This document shows, piece after piece, positions 43,206 to 52,361 of a DNA stretch of 61,530 nt. The translations under genes were made by a program, and so were the position numbers. This stretch comes from Defluviicoccus sp. (GTDB taxonomy: Bacteria; Pseudomonadota; Alphaproteobacteria; MPNO01), in contig JAPPIT010000214.1 in assembly GCA_028820505.1 (NCBI GenBank), positions 1 to 61,530 on the forward strand. Direction: 5' to 3'. Within the stretch, counting starts at the first letter, position 1. Each line of letters starts with the position of its first letter. The notes under the pieces were generated by a model, which saw nothing but the letters and a program-made list of their open reading frames with translations, ran no database searches and was not told the DNA's origin.

Positions 43206-44130
43206 GCTCGGCGTATCGCTGGACTGTTTTTCGCCCGCGCGCGAGATCGCGGCGCAGGCCCGCGCGGCCGAAGCGGGCGGCGCCAGGACGCTGTGGATCG
43301 CGACGCACCTGTTCCTGCGCGATCCGGTGGCATTGGCCGGCGCCGCCCTGGCGGCGACCGAAAGGCTCGAGGTCGCGCTGATGGCGTTGAGCCCGTTCTC
43401 GATCCACCCGGTCTACGCCGCGATGACGGCGGCGACGCTCGACGAGCTCTATCCCGGCCGCGTGGTGCTCTCGCTCGGCGTGGGCGCGCCGGGCGACCTC
43501 GACGCCGCGGGCATCGCGACGGAACGCCCGCTCACGCGGATTGCCGAGTCCATCGAGATCTGCCGCCGCCTCTATGCCGGAGAGACCCTCGACCACGACG
43601 GCGAGATATACCGGCTGGGCGGGCGGGGGCTGATCAACGCGCCGCGCGACATTCCCGTCGTGCTTGCCGCGTCCGGGCCGCGCATGCTGGCGCTTGCCGG
43701 GCGGGTGGCGGACGGGGTGCTTCTGTCGACCACGGTGTCGGTCCCCTTCATGCGCCAGTGCATCGCGAGATTGGGTGCGAGCGGCGCGGCCCGTTACGGT
43801 CAGGTCTATACCCGGATCGGCGAGGCGCCGGCCGAGCTCAAGCGGGCGCTGGGCTTCGTGCTGCGCGGCGCTCATCACGGGCCGAACCTGGAGGCGGCGG
43901 GCGTCGAACTCGACCAGGAAGCGCTCCGTGCCGCCTGGGCCGCGGAAGACTGGTCCAGGGTGGAACGTATAATCGGCCCCGAGGTGCTCGCGGCCCACGC
44001 GGCTTGCGGAACCGAGGAGACCGTGCGCGCACGGGTCCGGGAGTACCGGGACGCCGGCCTCGACCAGGTCATTATCGCGGGCGTGACGGAAGCGGAGGAC
44101 ATCGTCCGCGTCCTGCGCGCCATCGGGTGA
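43198..44130 (+). CDS. LLM-class flavin/F420-dependent oxidoreductase
   Basis: A 310-aa luciferase-like protein nearer the methylenetetrahydromethanopterin-reductase branch (LSLGVGAPGDLDAAG, PVVLAASGPRMLALAGRVADGVLL). The ATG lies inside the end of the PLP-enzyme gene, so the two are coupled. No flavin reductase is nearby. It is the second LLM enzyme of the window, with the other at 32416. Confidence 0.88.
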   Translation: MSELGVSLDCFSPAREIAAQARAAEAGGARTLWIATHLFLRDPVALAGAALAATERLEVALMALSPFSIHPVYAAMTAATLDELYPGRVVLSLGVGAPGDLDAAGIATERPLTRIAESIEICRRLYAGETLDHDGEIYRLGGRGLINAPRDIPVVLAASGPRMLALAGRVADGVLLSTTVSVPFMRQCIARLGASGAARYGQVYTRIGEAPAELKRALGFVLRGAHHGPNLEAAGVELDQEALRAAWAAEDWSRVERIIGPEVLAAHAACGTEETVRARVREYRDAGLDQVIIAGVTEAEDIVRVLRAIG

Positions 44131-44179
44131 ACGCGGCCGCTTCGAGCCCCGGCCCGGGGGACACTTTGGGAGCGACGAC

Positions 44180-44836
44180 ATGACGACGCAAAAGCTGGTC
44201 CTCTGGGGCGCGGGCACGATGCGGACCCACCGCACGCTGTGGCTCGCGGAAGAGCTCGGCCTCGACTACGAGCACCGCCCGATCGGCCCCCGCACCGGCG
44301 AAACCAAGACCGACGAGTTCCTGGCCATCAACCCGCGCCACAAGGTCCCGGCCATGGTGCACGGGGATGTCTGCCTGACCGAGAGCGCCGCGATAATGAC
44401 CTACATGACCGAGACGTTTCCGGTGCCGGATCGCTTCTACGTGCCGGGCGACACGCTTGGGCGGGCGCGGCTGCTCGAATGGTGCTTCTTCGCGATGAGC
44501 GAGCTCGACGCCAACGCGATCTACAACATCCGGCGGCACGGCGACCTGGTCCAGGAATACGGCGCCTCGCCCATCGCCGTCCGCGCGGCGATCGAGTATT
44601 TCGACCACCAGCTCGAACGGATGAAGGAGCGCATCGTCGAGGCCGGAGAATTCCTGATGGGAGAGAAGATCAGCATCGCCGACATTCTGTTCATGTCGTG
44701 TCTCGACGCCGGCCAGCGCTACGAGCTCGCGCTGCCGGAATTCCTGCGCGACTACCGGATCCGCATGAGGTCGCGCCCGGCCTACGCGGAGACCTATCCA
44801 CGGAACTATGGCGGGCGCGCCGCGCCGGAGGTCTGA
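44180..44836 (+). CDS. Glutathione S-transferase-family protein
   Basis: A 218-aa GST. The thioredoxin-like N-terminal domain contains NPRHKVPAMVHGDVCLTESAAIMTYM with the cis-proline and the glutamate-binding ES motif. The alpha-helical C-terminal domain (GEKISIADILFMSCLDAG with the N-capping Asp) follows. GGGAGCG lies before the ATG. It ends three bases before the CaiB-type gene, so the two likely serve the same degradation step. Confidence 0.92.
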   Translation: MTTQKLVLWGAGTMRTHRTLWLAEELGLDYEHRPIGPRTGETKTDEFLAINPRHKVPAMVHGDVCLTESAAIMTYMTETFPVPDRFYVPGDTLGRARLLEWCFFAMSELDANAIYNIRRHGDLVQEYGASPIAVRAAIEYFDHQLERMKERIVEAGEFLMGEKISIADILFMSCLDAGQRYELALPEFLRDYRIRMRSRPAYAETYPRNYGGRAAPEV

Positions 44837-44839
44837 GCC

Positions 44840-46042
44840 ATGCCGGGTCCCCTCGACGGCGTCCGCGTTCTCGACCTGACGACGATGGTCTCGGGTCCGG
44901 TGGCGACCATGATGCTCGCCGACCAGGGCGCGGACGTGATCAAGATCGAGTCGCCAGCGGGCGACATCATGCGGCAATACGGCGTCATCCACCGCGGCAT
45001 GTCGGCGTCGTTCCTGTCGTGCAACCGCTCGAAGCGCTCGCTCTGCGTCGACCTCAAGACGGGCGAGGGGCTCGCCATCGTCCGCAAGCTCGCCGCGACC
45101 GCCGACGTGCTGGTGCAGAACTTCCGTCCGGGCGCGATCGAGCGCATGGGGCTCGGCGAGGACGTCGTGCGTGCGCTCAAGCCCGACATTATCTTCGTCT
45201 CGATCAGCGGGTTCGGCGAGACGGGGCCCTATGCGCATCAGCGGGTCTATGACGGGATCATCCAGGCGCTCTCCGGGCTCTGCGACATCCAGACCGACAA
45301 CGAGACCGGCCGACCGCGCATGGTGCGCACGATCGTCCCCGACAAGACGACCTCGGTGACCGCGGCGCAGGCCATCACGGCGGCGCTGTTCGCGCGCGAG
45401 CGCACCGGCAAGGGGCAGCATGTCCGGCTCGCCATGCTGGATACCATGGTCGCCTATCTCTGGCCCGAGGCGAGCTCGCCGCTCACCTTCCTCGACAACG
45501 AGCAGGACCCGGCGCGCCAGCAGGCGGGCCCGGACCTGATCTTCAGGACGAAGGACGGGTATATCACCGGGGCCGTCATCTCCAACGCGGAATGGGCCGG
45601 GATGTGCCGCGCCCTCGGGCGCGAGGAGCTGATCGAGGACCCGCGCTTCAGGACCGCCGCCGCGCGCGGCCAAAACCGGACCGAGCGCCGGACGATCATG
45701 AACGAGGAGATCGCCAAGTGGCCGACGGCGGAAATCCTCGCCCGGTTCGACCGCGAGGTCGTGCCCGCCGCGCCGGTACTCAAGCGCGGCGAGGTGATCG
45801 AGAACGCCCAGGTGATCGAGAACGCGATCGTCGAGATCCGCGACGATCCCGACCTTGGCCCGGTGCGCCAGCCCCGTCCGGCGGCGCGGTTCACCGAGAC
45901 CCCGGCCGGGATCCGCTCCGCCGCACCCCGGCTCGGCGCCGACAACGCGGCGATCCTGGAGGAGCTCGGTTACGACGAGGCGGAGATGTCGCGCCTCGCC
46001 GAGACCGGCGTCCTGCACCGCCGGGAGCGGACGGAGACCTGA
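44840..46042 (+). CDS. CaiB/BaiF family class III CoA-transferase
   Basis: A 400-aa formyl-CoA-transferase-like enzyme. LDGVRVLDLTTMVSGP at the start, GADVIKIESP, NFRPGAIERMGLG and the RTGKGQHV motif are typical. The catalytic aspartate is probably the one in IVPDKTTS. It moves CoA between acyl groups, activating an acid for further breakdown without ATP. It is coupled to the GST upstream and ends 27 bases before a convergent gene. Confidence 0.93.
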   Translation: MPGPLDGVRVLDLTTMVSGPVATMMLADQGADVIKIESPAGDIMRQYGVIHRGMSASFLSCNRSKRSLCVDLKTGEGLAIVRKLAATADVLVQNFRPGAIERMGLGEDVVRALKPDIIFVSISGFGETGPYAHQRVYDGIIQALSGLCDIQTDNETGRPRMVRTIVPDKTTSVTAAQAITAALFARERTGKGQHVRLAMLDTMVAYLWPEASSPLTFLDNEQDPARQQAGPDLIFRTKDGYITGAVISNAEWAGMCRALGREELIEDPRFRTAAARGQNRTERRTIMNEEIAKWPTAEILARFDREVVPAAPVLKRGEVIENAQVIENAIVEIRDDPDLGPVRQPRPAARFTETPAGIRSAAPRLGADNAAILEELGYDEAEMSRLAETGVLHRRERTET

Positions 46043-46068
46043 CCGGGACGCGGCGGTCCGTACCGAAC

Positions 46069-46593
46069 TTACTTGTGATCGTGGTGCTTCATGCCCGGGC
46101 CGCGTGCCGTGACCGGACGCACTGTCACCGGCACCGTGATCTTCCCCGCCTTCTCGAAGCTCAGGGTGAGCGGAAAGGTGCCACCCTCCTTCAGGGGACC
46201 GGTCAGCCCCATCAGCATCGCGTGGTCGCCGCCGGGCTTCAACTCCGCGGCCCCGTTGCCCGGGACGGAGACTGCCTCGATCCGGCGCATCCGCATCACG
46301 CCGTCCCGCATCCTGTGGGTGTGCAGCTCGACACGTTCGGCGGCAGGTGAAGAGGCGTCGAGAAGGCGGTCGGCCTCGGCGCCGGAATTGACGATCCTGA
46401 GATAGGCCGCGCCCGTCCTCGCGGCGCCGGCACTCGCCCGCGCCCAGGGCGCTTCGATCGTCAGGGGTCCGAACCGGTGCGCGCCGTCTTGCTGGGCATG
46501 CGGAGAGGAGACGGGGAAAAGAGCGACCAGGCCGGCGGCCATCAGGACGTGCAGAAGTCTGGGCACGAATTTTCTCTGCCCTGACACCCTCAT
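46069..46593 (-). CDS. PCu(A)C copper chaperone, exported
   Basis: A 174-aa periplasmic Cu(I) chaperone (DUF461). The signal peptide spans ~1-33. The copper motif H-x10-M-x21-H-x-M fits exactly: H91, M102, H124, M126. The tail KHHDHK may be a second metal site. These proteins deliver copper to cytochrome oxidase. The ATG overlaps the stop of the Mo-hydroxylase large subunit gene (ATGA), an unusual partnership. Confidence 0.93.
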   Translation of the reverse strand: MRVSGQRKFVPRLLHVLMAAGLVALFPVSSPHAQQDGAHRFGPLTIEAPWARASAGAARTGAAYLRIVNSGAEADRLLDASSPAAERVELHTHRMRDGVMRMRRIEAVSVPGNGAAELKPGGDHAMLMGLTGPLKEGGTFPLTLSFEKAGKITVPVTVRPVTARGPGMKHHDHK

Positions 46594-48914
46594 CCGCCCG
46601 CCGCCTCGATCAGGGCTCTCAGCCTGGGCGGGGTGACGGGATAGTCGGAGACCTCGATCCCGAAGGGCGAGAGCGCGTCCTCGACCGCGGCGACGATGGC
46701 CGCGGCCGCCGGCACGGTGCCGCATTCGCCGACCCCCTTGACCCCCAGCGGGTTGATCGGGGACGGGGTCTCCTCGTAGCGGAGGTCGAGCCGGGTGAGC
46801 TCCGCCGCGGTCGGCATGATGTAGTCGGCGAGCGTCGTCGTGAGCGGCTGCCCGGCGGGGTCGTAGCCCATCCATTCGTAAAGCGCGTTGCCGATCCCGT
46901 GCACCACGCCGCCGGCGACCTGCCCGTCGACCAGCATCGGGTTCACGATCCGCCCGCAATCGCTCACCACGACGTAGTTGAGGAATTCGACCGCCCCGGT
47001 TTCCACGTCGACCTCGACCTCGACGGCATGGACCCCGTTGGAATAGGTGAGCCCGGACGGCTTGAAATTGACGTTCGCCTCGAGCCCGGCCTCGACGCCC
47101 TCCGGCAGCGAATAGCCGGGCACCCCGGAGGCCGCCTCCGCGATTTCGCTCAACGGCACCGAGAGATCGGGCGCGCCGGCGACGCGGACAATCCCATCGA
47201 CGATCTCGAGATCCTCGGGCGCCGCCTCCAGCATGTGGCCGGCGAGCTTGAGCGCCTTGTCCCGCACCTCGCCCGCGGCGATGTGGACCGAGGAGCCGGC
47301 GGTGACGGTCTGGCGGCTGGCGAAGCCGCCGAGCCCGAGCGCGATCGTGCCGGTGTCGCCGCAGACGACCTCGATTTCGGCCGGCGCCACGCCGAGCGAC
47401 TCGCCCGCGATCTGGGCGAGGATGGTCTTCAGCCCCTGGCCGATGGCGAGCGCGCCGGTGAACACCCGCACCCGTCCCGACCGGTCGATGCGGACGATGC
47501 CGGACTCGAACGGCCCGCGCCCGGTCCCCTTGAGCCCGTTGGCGAGGCCGAGCCCGAGATAGTGCCCCTCGGCGCGGGCGGCGCTCCGGCGCGCGGCGAA
47601 CCCGGCCGCGTCCACCGCCCGGAGCGCGATGTCCTGGCATTTGACGAAATCGCCGCTATCCGCCTTGACCGGCGTTCCCGCCCGGGTCTTGAGCGGCATC
47701 TCGTAGGGCATGGCCTCGGTGGGGATCAGGTTGCGCCGCCGGATATCCGCGCGATCCATCCCGAGCCCGGCAGCGGCGCGGTCGAGCATGCGCTCGACGA
47801 TGTAGTTGCCCTCGGGGTAGCCCGCGCCGCGTACCGGCATGGACGGTATGGCGTTGGTCTCGACCACCTTCACGGCAAGCTCGTAGCTCGGGACGATGTA
47901 GGCGCCGGGAACCGAGGTCGATGCGTTGTAGGCGAGGTTGATGCCCTGCGGCGTGTAGGCGCCCTGGTCCTGGAGCATGGTGCCGCGGATACCGAGGATC
48001 GCGCCGTCTTCCGCGACCGCGATTTCCATCTCCCAGTACTGCTCGCGCTCCTGGATCGAGCCGGTGAAATGCTCGCGGCGGTCCTCGATCCACTTGACCG
48101 GGCGCCCGAGCAGGCGGGCGGCCAGGACGACCACCAGCTCTTCGTTGTAGAGCAGGTACTTGCAGCCGAACCCGCCGCCCACGTCGGGCGCGACCACGCG
48201 GATGCGGCTCTCGTCGGCGCCGAGCATCCTGACCAGCCCGGCGCGGACCTCGTGCGACATCTGGGTCGACGTCCAGATCGTGGTCCGGTCCTCGACCGGG
48301 TCGTGGCGGGCGACCGCGCCCCTCCCCTCTATCGAATGCGCGGCGCCGCGATGCTGGACGAAGGTCTCTTTCGCGACATGCGCGGCGCGCGCGAAGGCGG
48401 CGTCGCAATCGCCGTAGGATTGGCCGAATTCGAGCAGCACGTTGCTGTCGCGCCCGTCGCGGACGGGCGGGGCGCCGGGCCGCGCCGCCTCGCGGCAACC
48501 GGCGACCGACGGCAGGGGCTCGTACTCGACCTCGACCAGCGCGGCGGCGTCTTCCGCGATATAGCGGCTGTCCGCGATTACCGCCGCGACCGCCTCGCCG
48601 ACATGGCTCACCTCGCGGTCGGCGAGAACGAACGGCGTGACGTCGTCGGGCAGCCGCTCGTCCCTGAAGCCGAGCGGCATGCGCGGCTGGACGATATGGG
48701 GCCGGAGATCGTCACCGGCATAGACCGCCCGCACCCCCTCCAGACCCAGGGCCGCGGCGGTATCGATCCCCGCGATGCGGGCGTGCGGGTGAGGACTTCG
48801 GACGAAAGCGGCGTGCAGCGTGCCGGGAATGCGGATGTCGTCGACGAACTGCCCGCGCCCGCGCAACAGCGCCGGATCCTCGATCCGGCGCACCCGCTCT
48901 CCTATGGCTCGCAA
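46590..48914 (-). CDS. Mo-hydroxylase large subunit, orphan CoxL-like
   Basis: A 774-aa molybdopterin-binding subunit of the xanthine dehydrogenase/CoxL family. The loop is PVRGAGYPEG (form II-like, no AYxCSFR), the GGGFGCK motif is present, and the catalytic glutamate lies in GVKGVGECG. No small or medium subunit genes adjoin it. It lies between a cupin gene (four-base gap upstream) and the PCu(A)C gene (four-base overlap). It may borrow the S and M subunits encoded 3.4 kb away at 52362-53707, or act alone. Confidence 0.9.
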   Translation of the reverse strand: MRAIGERVRRIEDPALLRGRGQFVDDIRIPGTLHAAFVRSPHPHARIAGIDTAAALGLEGVRAVYAGDDLRPHIVQPRMPLGFRDERLPDDVTPFVLADREVSHVGEAVAAVIADSRYIAEDAAALVEVEYEPLPSVAGCREAARPGAPPVRDGRDSNVLLEFGQSYGDCDAAFARAAHVAKETFVQHRGAAHSIEGRGAVARHDPVEDRTTIWTSTQMSHEVRAGLVRMLGADESRIRVVAPDVGGGFGCKYLLYNEELVVVLAARLLGRPVKWIEDRREHFTGSIQEREQYWEMEIAVAEDGAILGIRGTMLQDQGAYTPQGINLAYNASTSVPGAYIVPSYELAVKVVETNAIPSMPVRGAGYPEGNYIVERMLDRAAAGLGMDRADIRRRNLIPTEAMPYEMPLKTRAGTPVKADSGDFVKCQDIALRAVDAAGFAARRSAARAEGHYLGLGLANGLKGTGRGPFESGIVRIDRSGRVRVFTGALAIGQGLKTILAQIAGESLGVAPAEIEVVCGDTGTIALGLGGFASRQTVTAGSSVHIAAGEVRDKALKLAGHMLEAAPEDLEIVDGIVRVAGAPDLSVPLSEIAEAASGVPGYSLPEGVEAGLEANVNFKPSGLTYSNGVHAVEVEVDVETGAVEFLNYVVVSDCGRIVNPMLVDGQVAGGVVHGIGNALYEWMGYDPAGQPLTTTLADYIMPTAAELTRLDLRYEETPSPINPLGVKGVGECGTVPAAAAIVAAVEDALSPFGIEVSDYPVTPPRLRALIEAAGG

Positions 48915-48918
48915 GGGT

Positions 48919-49452
48919 TCAGGCGCTTTTCAGATGGGCGTCGCGGCGCTGGAACAGCTCCTCGTCGGAATAGCCCATGGTCTCGGGCCGGCCGCGTCCG
49001 AGCATGACCTGGAAATAGACCGGCTCCAGGCTGTCGTTGACGTAGCCGTGGACGACTCCCGGCGGGCATGCGGCGCATTCCCACGGGCCCAGGCGCTTTT
49101 CGATCCGCTCCCCCGTGTTCTCGTCGTCGAAGAAGACTGTCAGATGGCCCTTGAGGACGAAGAAGATCTCCTCGACCTCGTGGGTGTGGGCCGCGTTCCC
49201 CTGACCCGGCTCGACATACATGATCGACAGCGTGAAGCCGCGCGCCGGGATTGCCTCGGTGTCGTGGTGCTTGCCGGATCCGCCGGGGCCGATGAAGCGG
49301 TGCTGGGCACGCTTGTAGCCCTCGACCTTGGCATCCTCGAAAGCCTCCCAGTCGGGCGCGATTTCCCGGAATGCGCGGGTGTAGCGTTGGGCGATATCGT
49401 TCAACGGGACGCCCACGAGCTCGGGTGGGCGTTCGTGCCGGGCAATCGTCAT
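48919..49452 (-). CDS. Cupin-domain protein
   Basis: A 177-aa single cupin. Motif 1 is HTHEVEEIFFVLKG and motif 2 is CPPGVVHGYVN, giving His, His, Glu and His metal ligands. The first ~60 residues (NDIAQRYTRAFREIAPDWEAFEDAKVEG) are helical. Possibly a dioxygenase, isomerase or small-molecule sensor. The start at 49452 has GGAGCTT-type GAGGAG upstream on the minus strand. It leads the cupin, Mo subunit and PCu(A)C operon. Confidence 0.87.
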   Translation of the reverse strand: MTIARHERPPELVGVPLNDIAQRYTRAFREIAPDWEAFEDAKVEGYKRAQHRFIGPGGSGKHHDTEAIPARGFTLSIMYVEPGQGNAAHTHEVEEIFFVLKGHLTVFFDDENTGERIEKRLGPWECAACPPGVVHGYVNDSLEPVYFQVMLGRGRPETMGYSDEELFQRRDAHLKSA

Positions 49453-49589
49453 CGGAAGCTCCTCGCAGTCTGCGGCGATGATGGCACCGGGGACGGCGAC
49501 GGACAATGCCCGCCGGGCGGGCGCGAGGTTGTACCGGGCGCGGCCCGTTGATACCGTCTTGGCGGGACGGAAACAGAGGAGGCGATATC

Positions 49590-50693
49590 GTGAAGGACAA
49601 GCAGATCGGGAAGACCCCCACCAGGCGGTCCTTCCTTGCGGGCACCACCGGACTCGGGCTGATCCTCGCGGCCGGCACGGCGCCCGCGTTCATCCGCGAG
49701 GCCGGCGCGTCCAAGATGCGCAAGGTCACGTTCATGCTGCCGTGGCTGTTCGTGGGCGGGCATGCGTTCGAGTTCGTCGCCCAGAAACAGGGCTGGAAGA
49801 AGCGGGGCCTCGATGTCGCCATCGCCCGCGGATACGGCTCGGGCGCGGCGTGCAAGACGATCTCCGCCGGCAAGGCGATGTTCGGCGAGGCCAGCTACGG
49901 CGTGATGGTCAACGGGGTCTCCAAGGGCCTCGACGTCGTCGCCATCGGCGCCAAATTGCAGCGGAGCCCGATCGCGATCTCGTGCCGCAAGGATTCCGGG
50001 ATCAAGACGGCGAAGGACCTCGAAGGGAAGCATCTCGTGCAGGCGGCCGCTTCGGGCGACACCGTGATGTTCCCCGGCTTCACGCGGGCCGCGGGGATCG
50101 ACAAGGCCAAGGTCAAGCAGACCATCGTGCATCCGAGCAAGCTGATCTCGACGGTGGTCAACAAGCAGGCCGACTGCACGGGCACCTACTACGTGTCCAA
50201 CGCGGCGACGCTCGCGAGCAAGACCCCGTCGGTCCATTTCCTCTATGCCGATTTCGGGCTCCAGACCCTCGATCTCGGGCTGATCACCCGCTCCGACATG
50301 ATCAAGAACGATCCGGACCTGGTGCAGCAGATGGTCGACGGCGCGATGGAAGGGCTCAAGCTCCAGATACTCGAACCCGAGAAGGCGCTCGACATCATGA
50401 TCGAGGCCAAGCCGGAGCTGAAGACGCGCCCCCGCAACGTCTGGCTCATCCACGCGGGGAACACCAACGCGCTCTCGCTCGGCCCGGCGGTGAAGGATCA
50501 CGGTCTCGGCTACATGCTTCCCGACGACCAGAAGCGCACCCGCGACGTGGTCATCAAGTATATGGAAGCCAAGAACGTGCCGCCGACCGACAAGCTGTTC
50601 ACCAACAAGTTCGCGGGCAACATCAAGATGTCGGCGAGCGAGTACGCAACGGCGGTCAAAAACAACGCCAAGTTCGATCCGAGCAAGGCCTGA
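49590..50693 (+). CDS. ABC-type solute-binding protein with Tat-like signal
   Basis: A 367-aa NMT1/SsuA-type periplasmic receptor. The N-terminus carries T-R-R-S-F-L at residues 11-16 followed by a Gly/Ala-rich hydrophobic stretch, a Tat-type signal. GAGGAGG at 49576-49582 supports the GTG start. It is followed by its own ATPase and permease, making a nitrate/sulfonate/taurine-type importer. Position next to Mo-hydroxylase genes suggests the ligand is the Mo-hydroxylase substrate. Confidence 0.9.
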   Translation: MKDKQIGKTPTRRSFLAGTTGLGLILAAGTAPAFIREAGASKMRKVTFMLPWLFVGGHAFEFVAQKQGWKKRGLDVAIARGYGSGAACKTISAGKAMFGEASYGVMVNGVSKGLDVVAIGAKLQRSPIAISCRKDSGIKTAKDLEGKHLVQAAASGDTVMFPGFTRAAGIDKAKVKQTIVHPSKLISTVVNKQADCTGTYYVSNAATLASKTPSVHFLYADFGLQTLDLGLITRSDMIKNDPDLVQQMVDGAMEGLKLQILEPEKALDIMIEAKPELKTRPRNVWLIHAGNTNALSLGPAVKDHGLGYMLPDDQKRTRDVVIKYMEAKNVPPTDKLFTNKFAGNIKMSASEYATAVKNNAKFDPSKA

Positions 50694-50743
50694 CGGGCGC
50701 CCTGGCGGCGCCTTAGCGGATCGGCAACAGCAATCGAACCGGC

Positions 50744-50771
50744 CCCGGCCCGCCCTTCCGGGCGGGCCGGG
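50744..50771 (+). other. Strong intercistronic stem-loop after the receptor gene
   Basis: A perfect 12-bp stem, CCCGGCCCGCCC (50744-50755) with its complement at 50760-50771, with a TTCC tetraloop and no T-run. It lies between the receptor and ATPase genes, 11 bases before the ATPase start. Such hairpins commonly protect the receptor message and give higher receptor than transporter levels. Closeness to the ATPase ribosome site (GGGAG) could also reduce its translation. Confidence 0.6.
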
Positions 50772-50782
50772 AAAGGGAGCTC

Positions 50783-51547
50783 ATGGCCGAGAATTCAGTC
50801 CACGTCCAGATCGCCGCGCTGCGCAAGATCTACCAGACCCGGCGCGAGGAGATCGAAGCGATCCGGAATGTCGACATGGCCGTCCGCGAGGGCGAGTTCG
50901 TGTCGATTCTGGGTCCGAGCGGCTGCGGCAAGTCGACATTGCTGATGGCGGTCGGCGGGCTGCTGCCGATCAGCGGGGGCTCGATCGAGATCGACCGCGA
51001 GGCGGTGACCGGGCCGCGGCGCGATACCGGCGTGGTCTTCCAGTCGCCCGTGCTGATGCCGTGGCGGACGATCGAGAAGAACGTGCTGTTTCCGATCGAG
51101 AGCCTGGGGCTGCGCGTGGCCGACTACCGGGACGGCGTCGCGGCGCTCCTGGAGATGACCGGGCTCGGCGGCTTCGCCGACAACTTTCCGAGCGAGCTTT
51201 CCGGCGGGATGCAGCAGCGGGTGGCGATCTGCCGCGCGTTGATCCACAACCCGACGCTCCTGCTGATGGACGAGCCGTTCAGCGCGCTCGACGCCATCAC
51301 CCGCGACGCCATGAACCAGGAGCTGCTGCGGATCTGGCAGGAGTTCCAGAAAACCGTGCTGTTCGTCACCCATTCGATCCGCGAGGCGGTGTTCCTGTCC
51401 GACCGCGTGTTCGTCATGTCGCCGCGCCCGGCCGTGATCAGCAAGATCGTCGACATCGAGCTGCCGCGGCCGCGCACGCTCGACATCGAGGAGACGCCGG
51501 CGTTCAACGTCTATGTCGCCGAGCTGCGCAAGGCGATCGAGGGATAA
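50783..51547 (+). CDS. ABC transporter ATP-binding protein (SsuB/TauB/NrtD-like)
   Basis: A 254-aa ATPase. Walker A is GPSGCGKST, the signature is LSGGMQQR, Walker B is LLLMDEPF followed by SALDA, and the switch is VTHS. It powers the importer formed with the permease (three bases downstream) and the receptor upstream. The nitrate/sulfonate/taurine subfamily imports small organic anions or heterocycles. Confidence 0.95.
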   Translation: MAENSVHVQIAALRKIYQTRREEIEAIRNVDMAVREGEFVSILGPSGCGKSTLLMAVGGLLPISGGSIEIDREAVTGPRRDTGVVFQSPVLMPWRTIEKNVLFPIESLGLRVADYRDGVAALLEMTGLGGFADNFPSELSGGMQQRVAICRALIHNPTLLLMDEPFSALDAITRDAMNQELLRIWQEFQKTVLFVTHSIREAVFLSDRVFVMSPRPAVISKIVDIELPRPRTLDIEETPAFNVYVAELRKAIEG

Positions 51548-51550
51548 GTT

Positions 51551-52348
51551 ATGGCACAACCGGACGAGAACGGCATCGCGGCGCAGATCGCGACTCAGGC
51601 GGTGAACCTCGCGCCCGCCACCGTCATCTCGATCGCCATCCTGATCCTGTGGCAGGTGATCGTGGTGGTGCTGAAGATCCCCGAGGCGATCCTGCCGACG
51701 CCGGTCCGCATTTTCGACGTCATGGTCGAGCGCTACGACCTTCTCCTGACGCACACCTGGCCGACGACCCTGCAATGCATCTACGGGTTCCTGCTCGCCG
51801 TGGCGGTCGGCGTCGGACTCGGCATAATGCTGGCCTTCTCGCGGCTGTTCCGCACCGGGGTCTATCCGCTGGTGATCGCCTTCCAGGTGGTGCCCAAGGT
51901 GGCGCTGGCGCCGCTGTTCATCGTCTGGTTCGGGCTCGGCATGACGTCGCGGGTGCTGCTTGCCTTCGTGATCGCGTTCTTCCCGATGGTGGTCAACACA
52001 TTCGCCGGCATCCAGAGCACCGACCCGGTGATGATCCGCATGGCGCGGTCGTTCAGCGCCAGCCGCTGGACAATCTTCTCCAAGATCGAGTTCCCGACCG
52101 CGCTGCCCTATATCTTCTCGGGCCTCAAGATAGGCATTACCTTCGCCGTCATCGGCATTATCGTTGCCGAGTTCGTCACCGCGCAGGAAGGGCTTGGCTA
52201 CCTGATCGTTTTTTCGGAAGGAAATGTCGACACGCCGATGCTGATGGCGGCGATCTTCGTCCTCAGCGTCGTCGGCGTCATCCTCTACGCGCTGATCGTG
52301 CTGCTGGAAAAGATCGTGATCCGCTGGGACGTCGGCCAGCAGCTGTAA
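51551..52348 (+). CDS. ABC transporter permease (SsuC/TauC-like)
   Basis: A 265-aa membrane protein with about six hydrophobic segments and the BPD_transp_1 domain. The EAA-like loop falls around FSASRWTIFSKIEFPTALPYIFSGLKIG. It is followed after 13 bases by the CoxM-like gene, which ties the importer and the Mo hydroxylase into one operon. Confidence 0.94.
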   Translation: MAQPDENGIAAQIATQAVNLAPATVISIAILILWQVIVVVLKIPEAILPTPVRIFDVMVERYDLLLTHTWPTTLQCIYGFLLAVAVGVGLGIMLAFSRLFRTGVYPLVIAFQVVPKVALAPLFIVWFGLGMTSRVLLAFVIAFFPMVVNTFAGIQSTDPVMIRMARSFSASRWTIFSKIEFPTALPYIFSGLKIGITFAVIGIIVAEFVTAQEGLGYLIVFSEGNVDTPMLMAAIFVLSVVGVILYALIVLLEKIVIRWDVGQQL

Positions 52349-52361
52349 CGGGACGCCCGCC

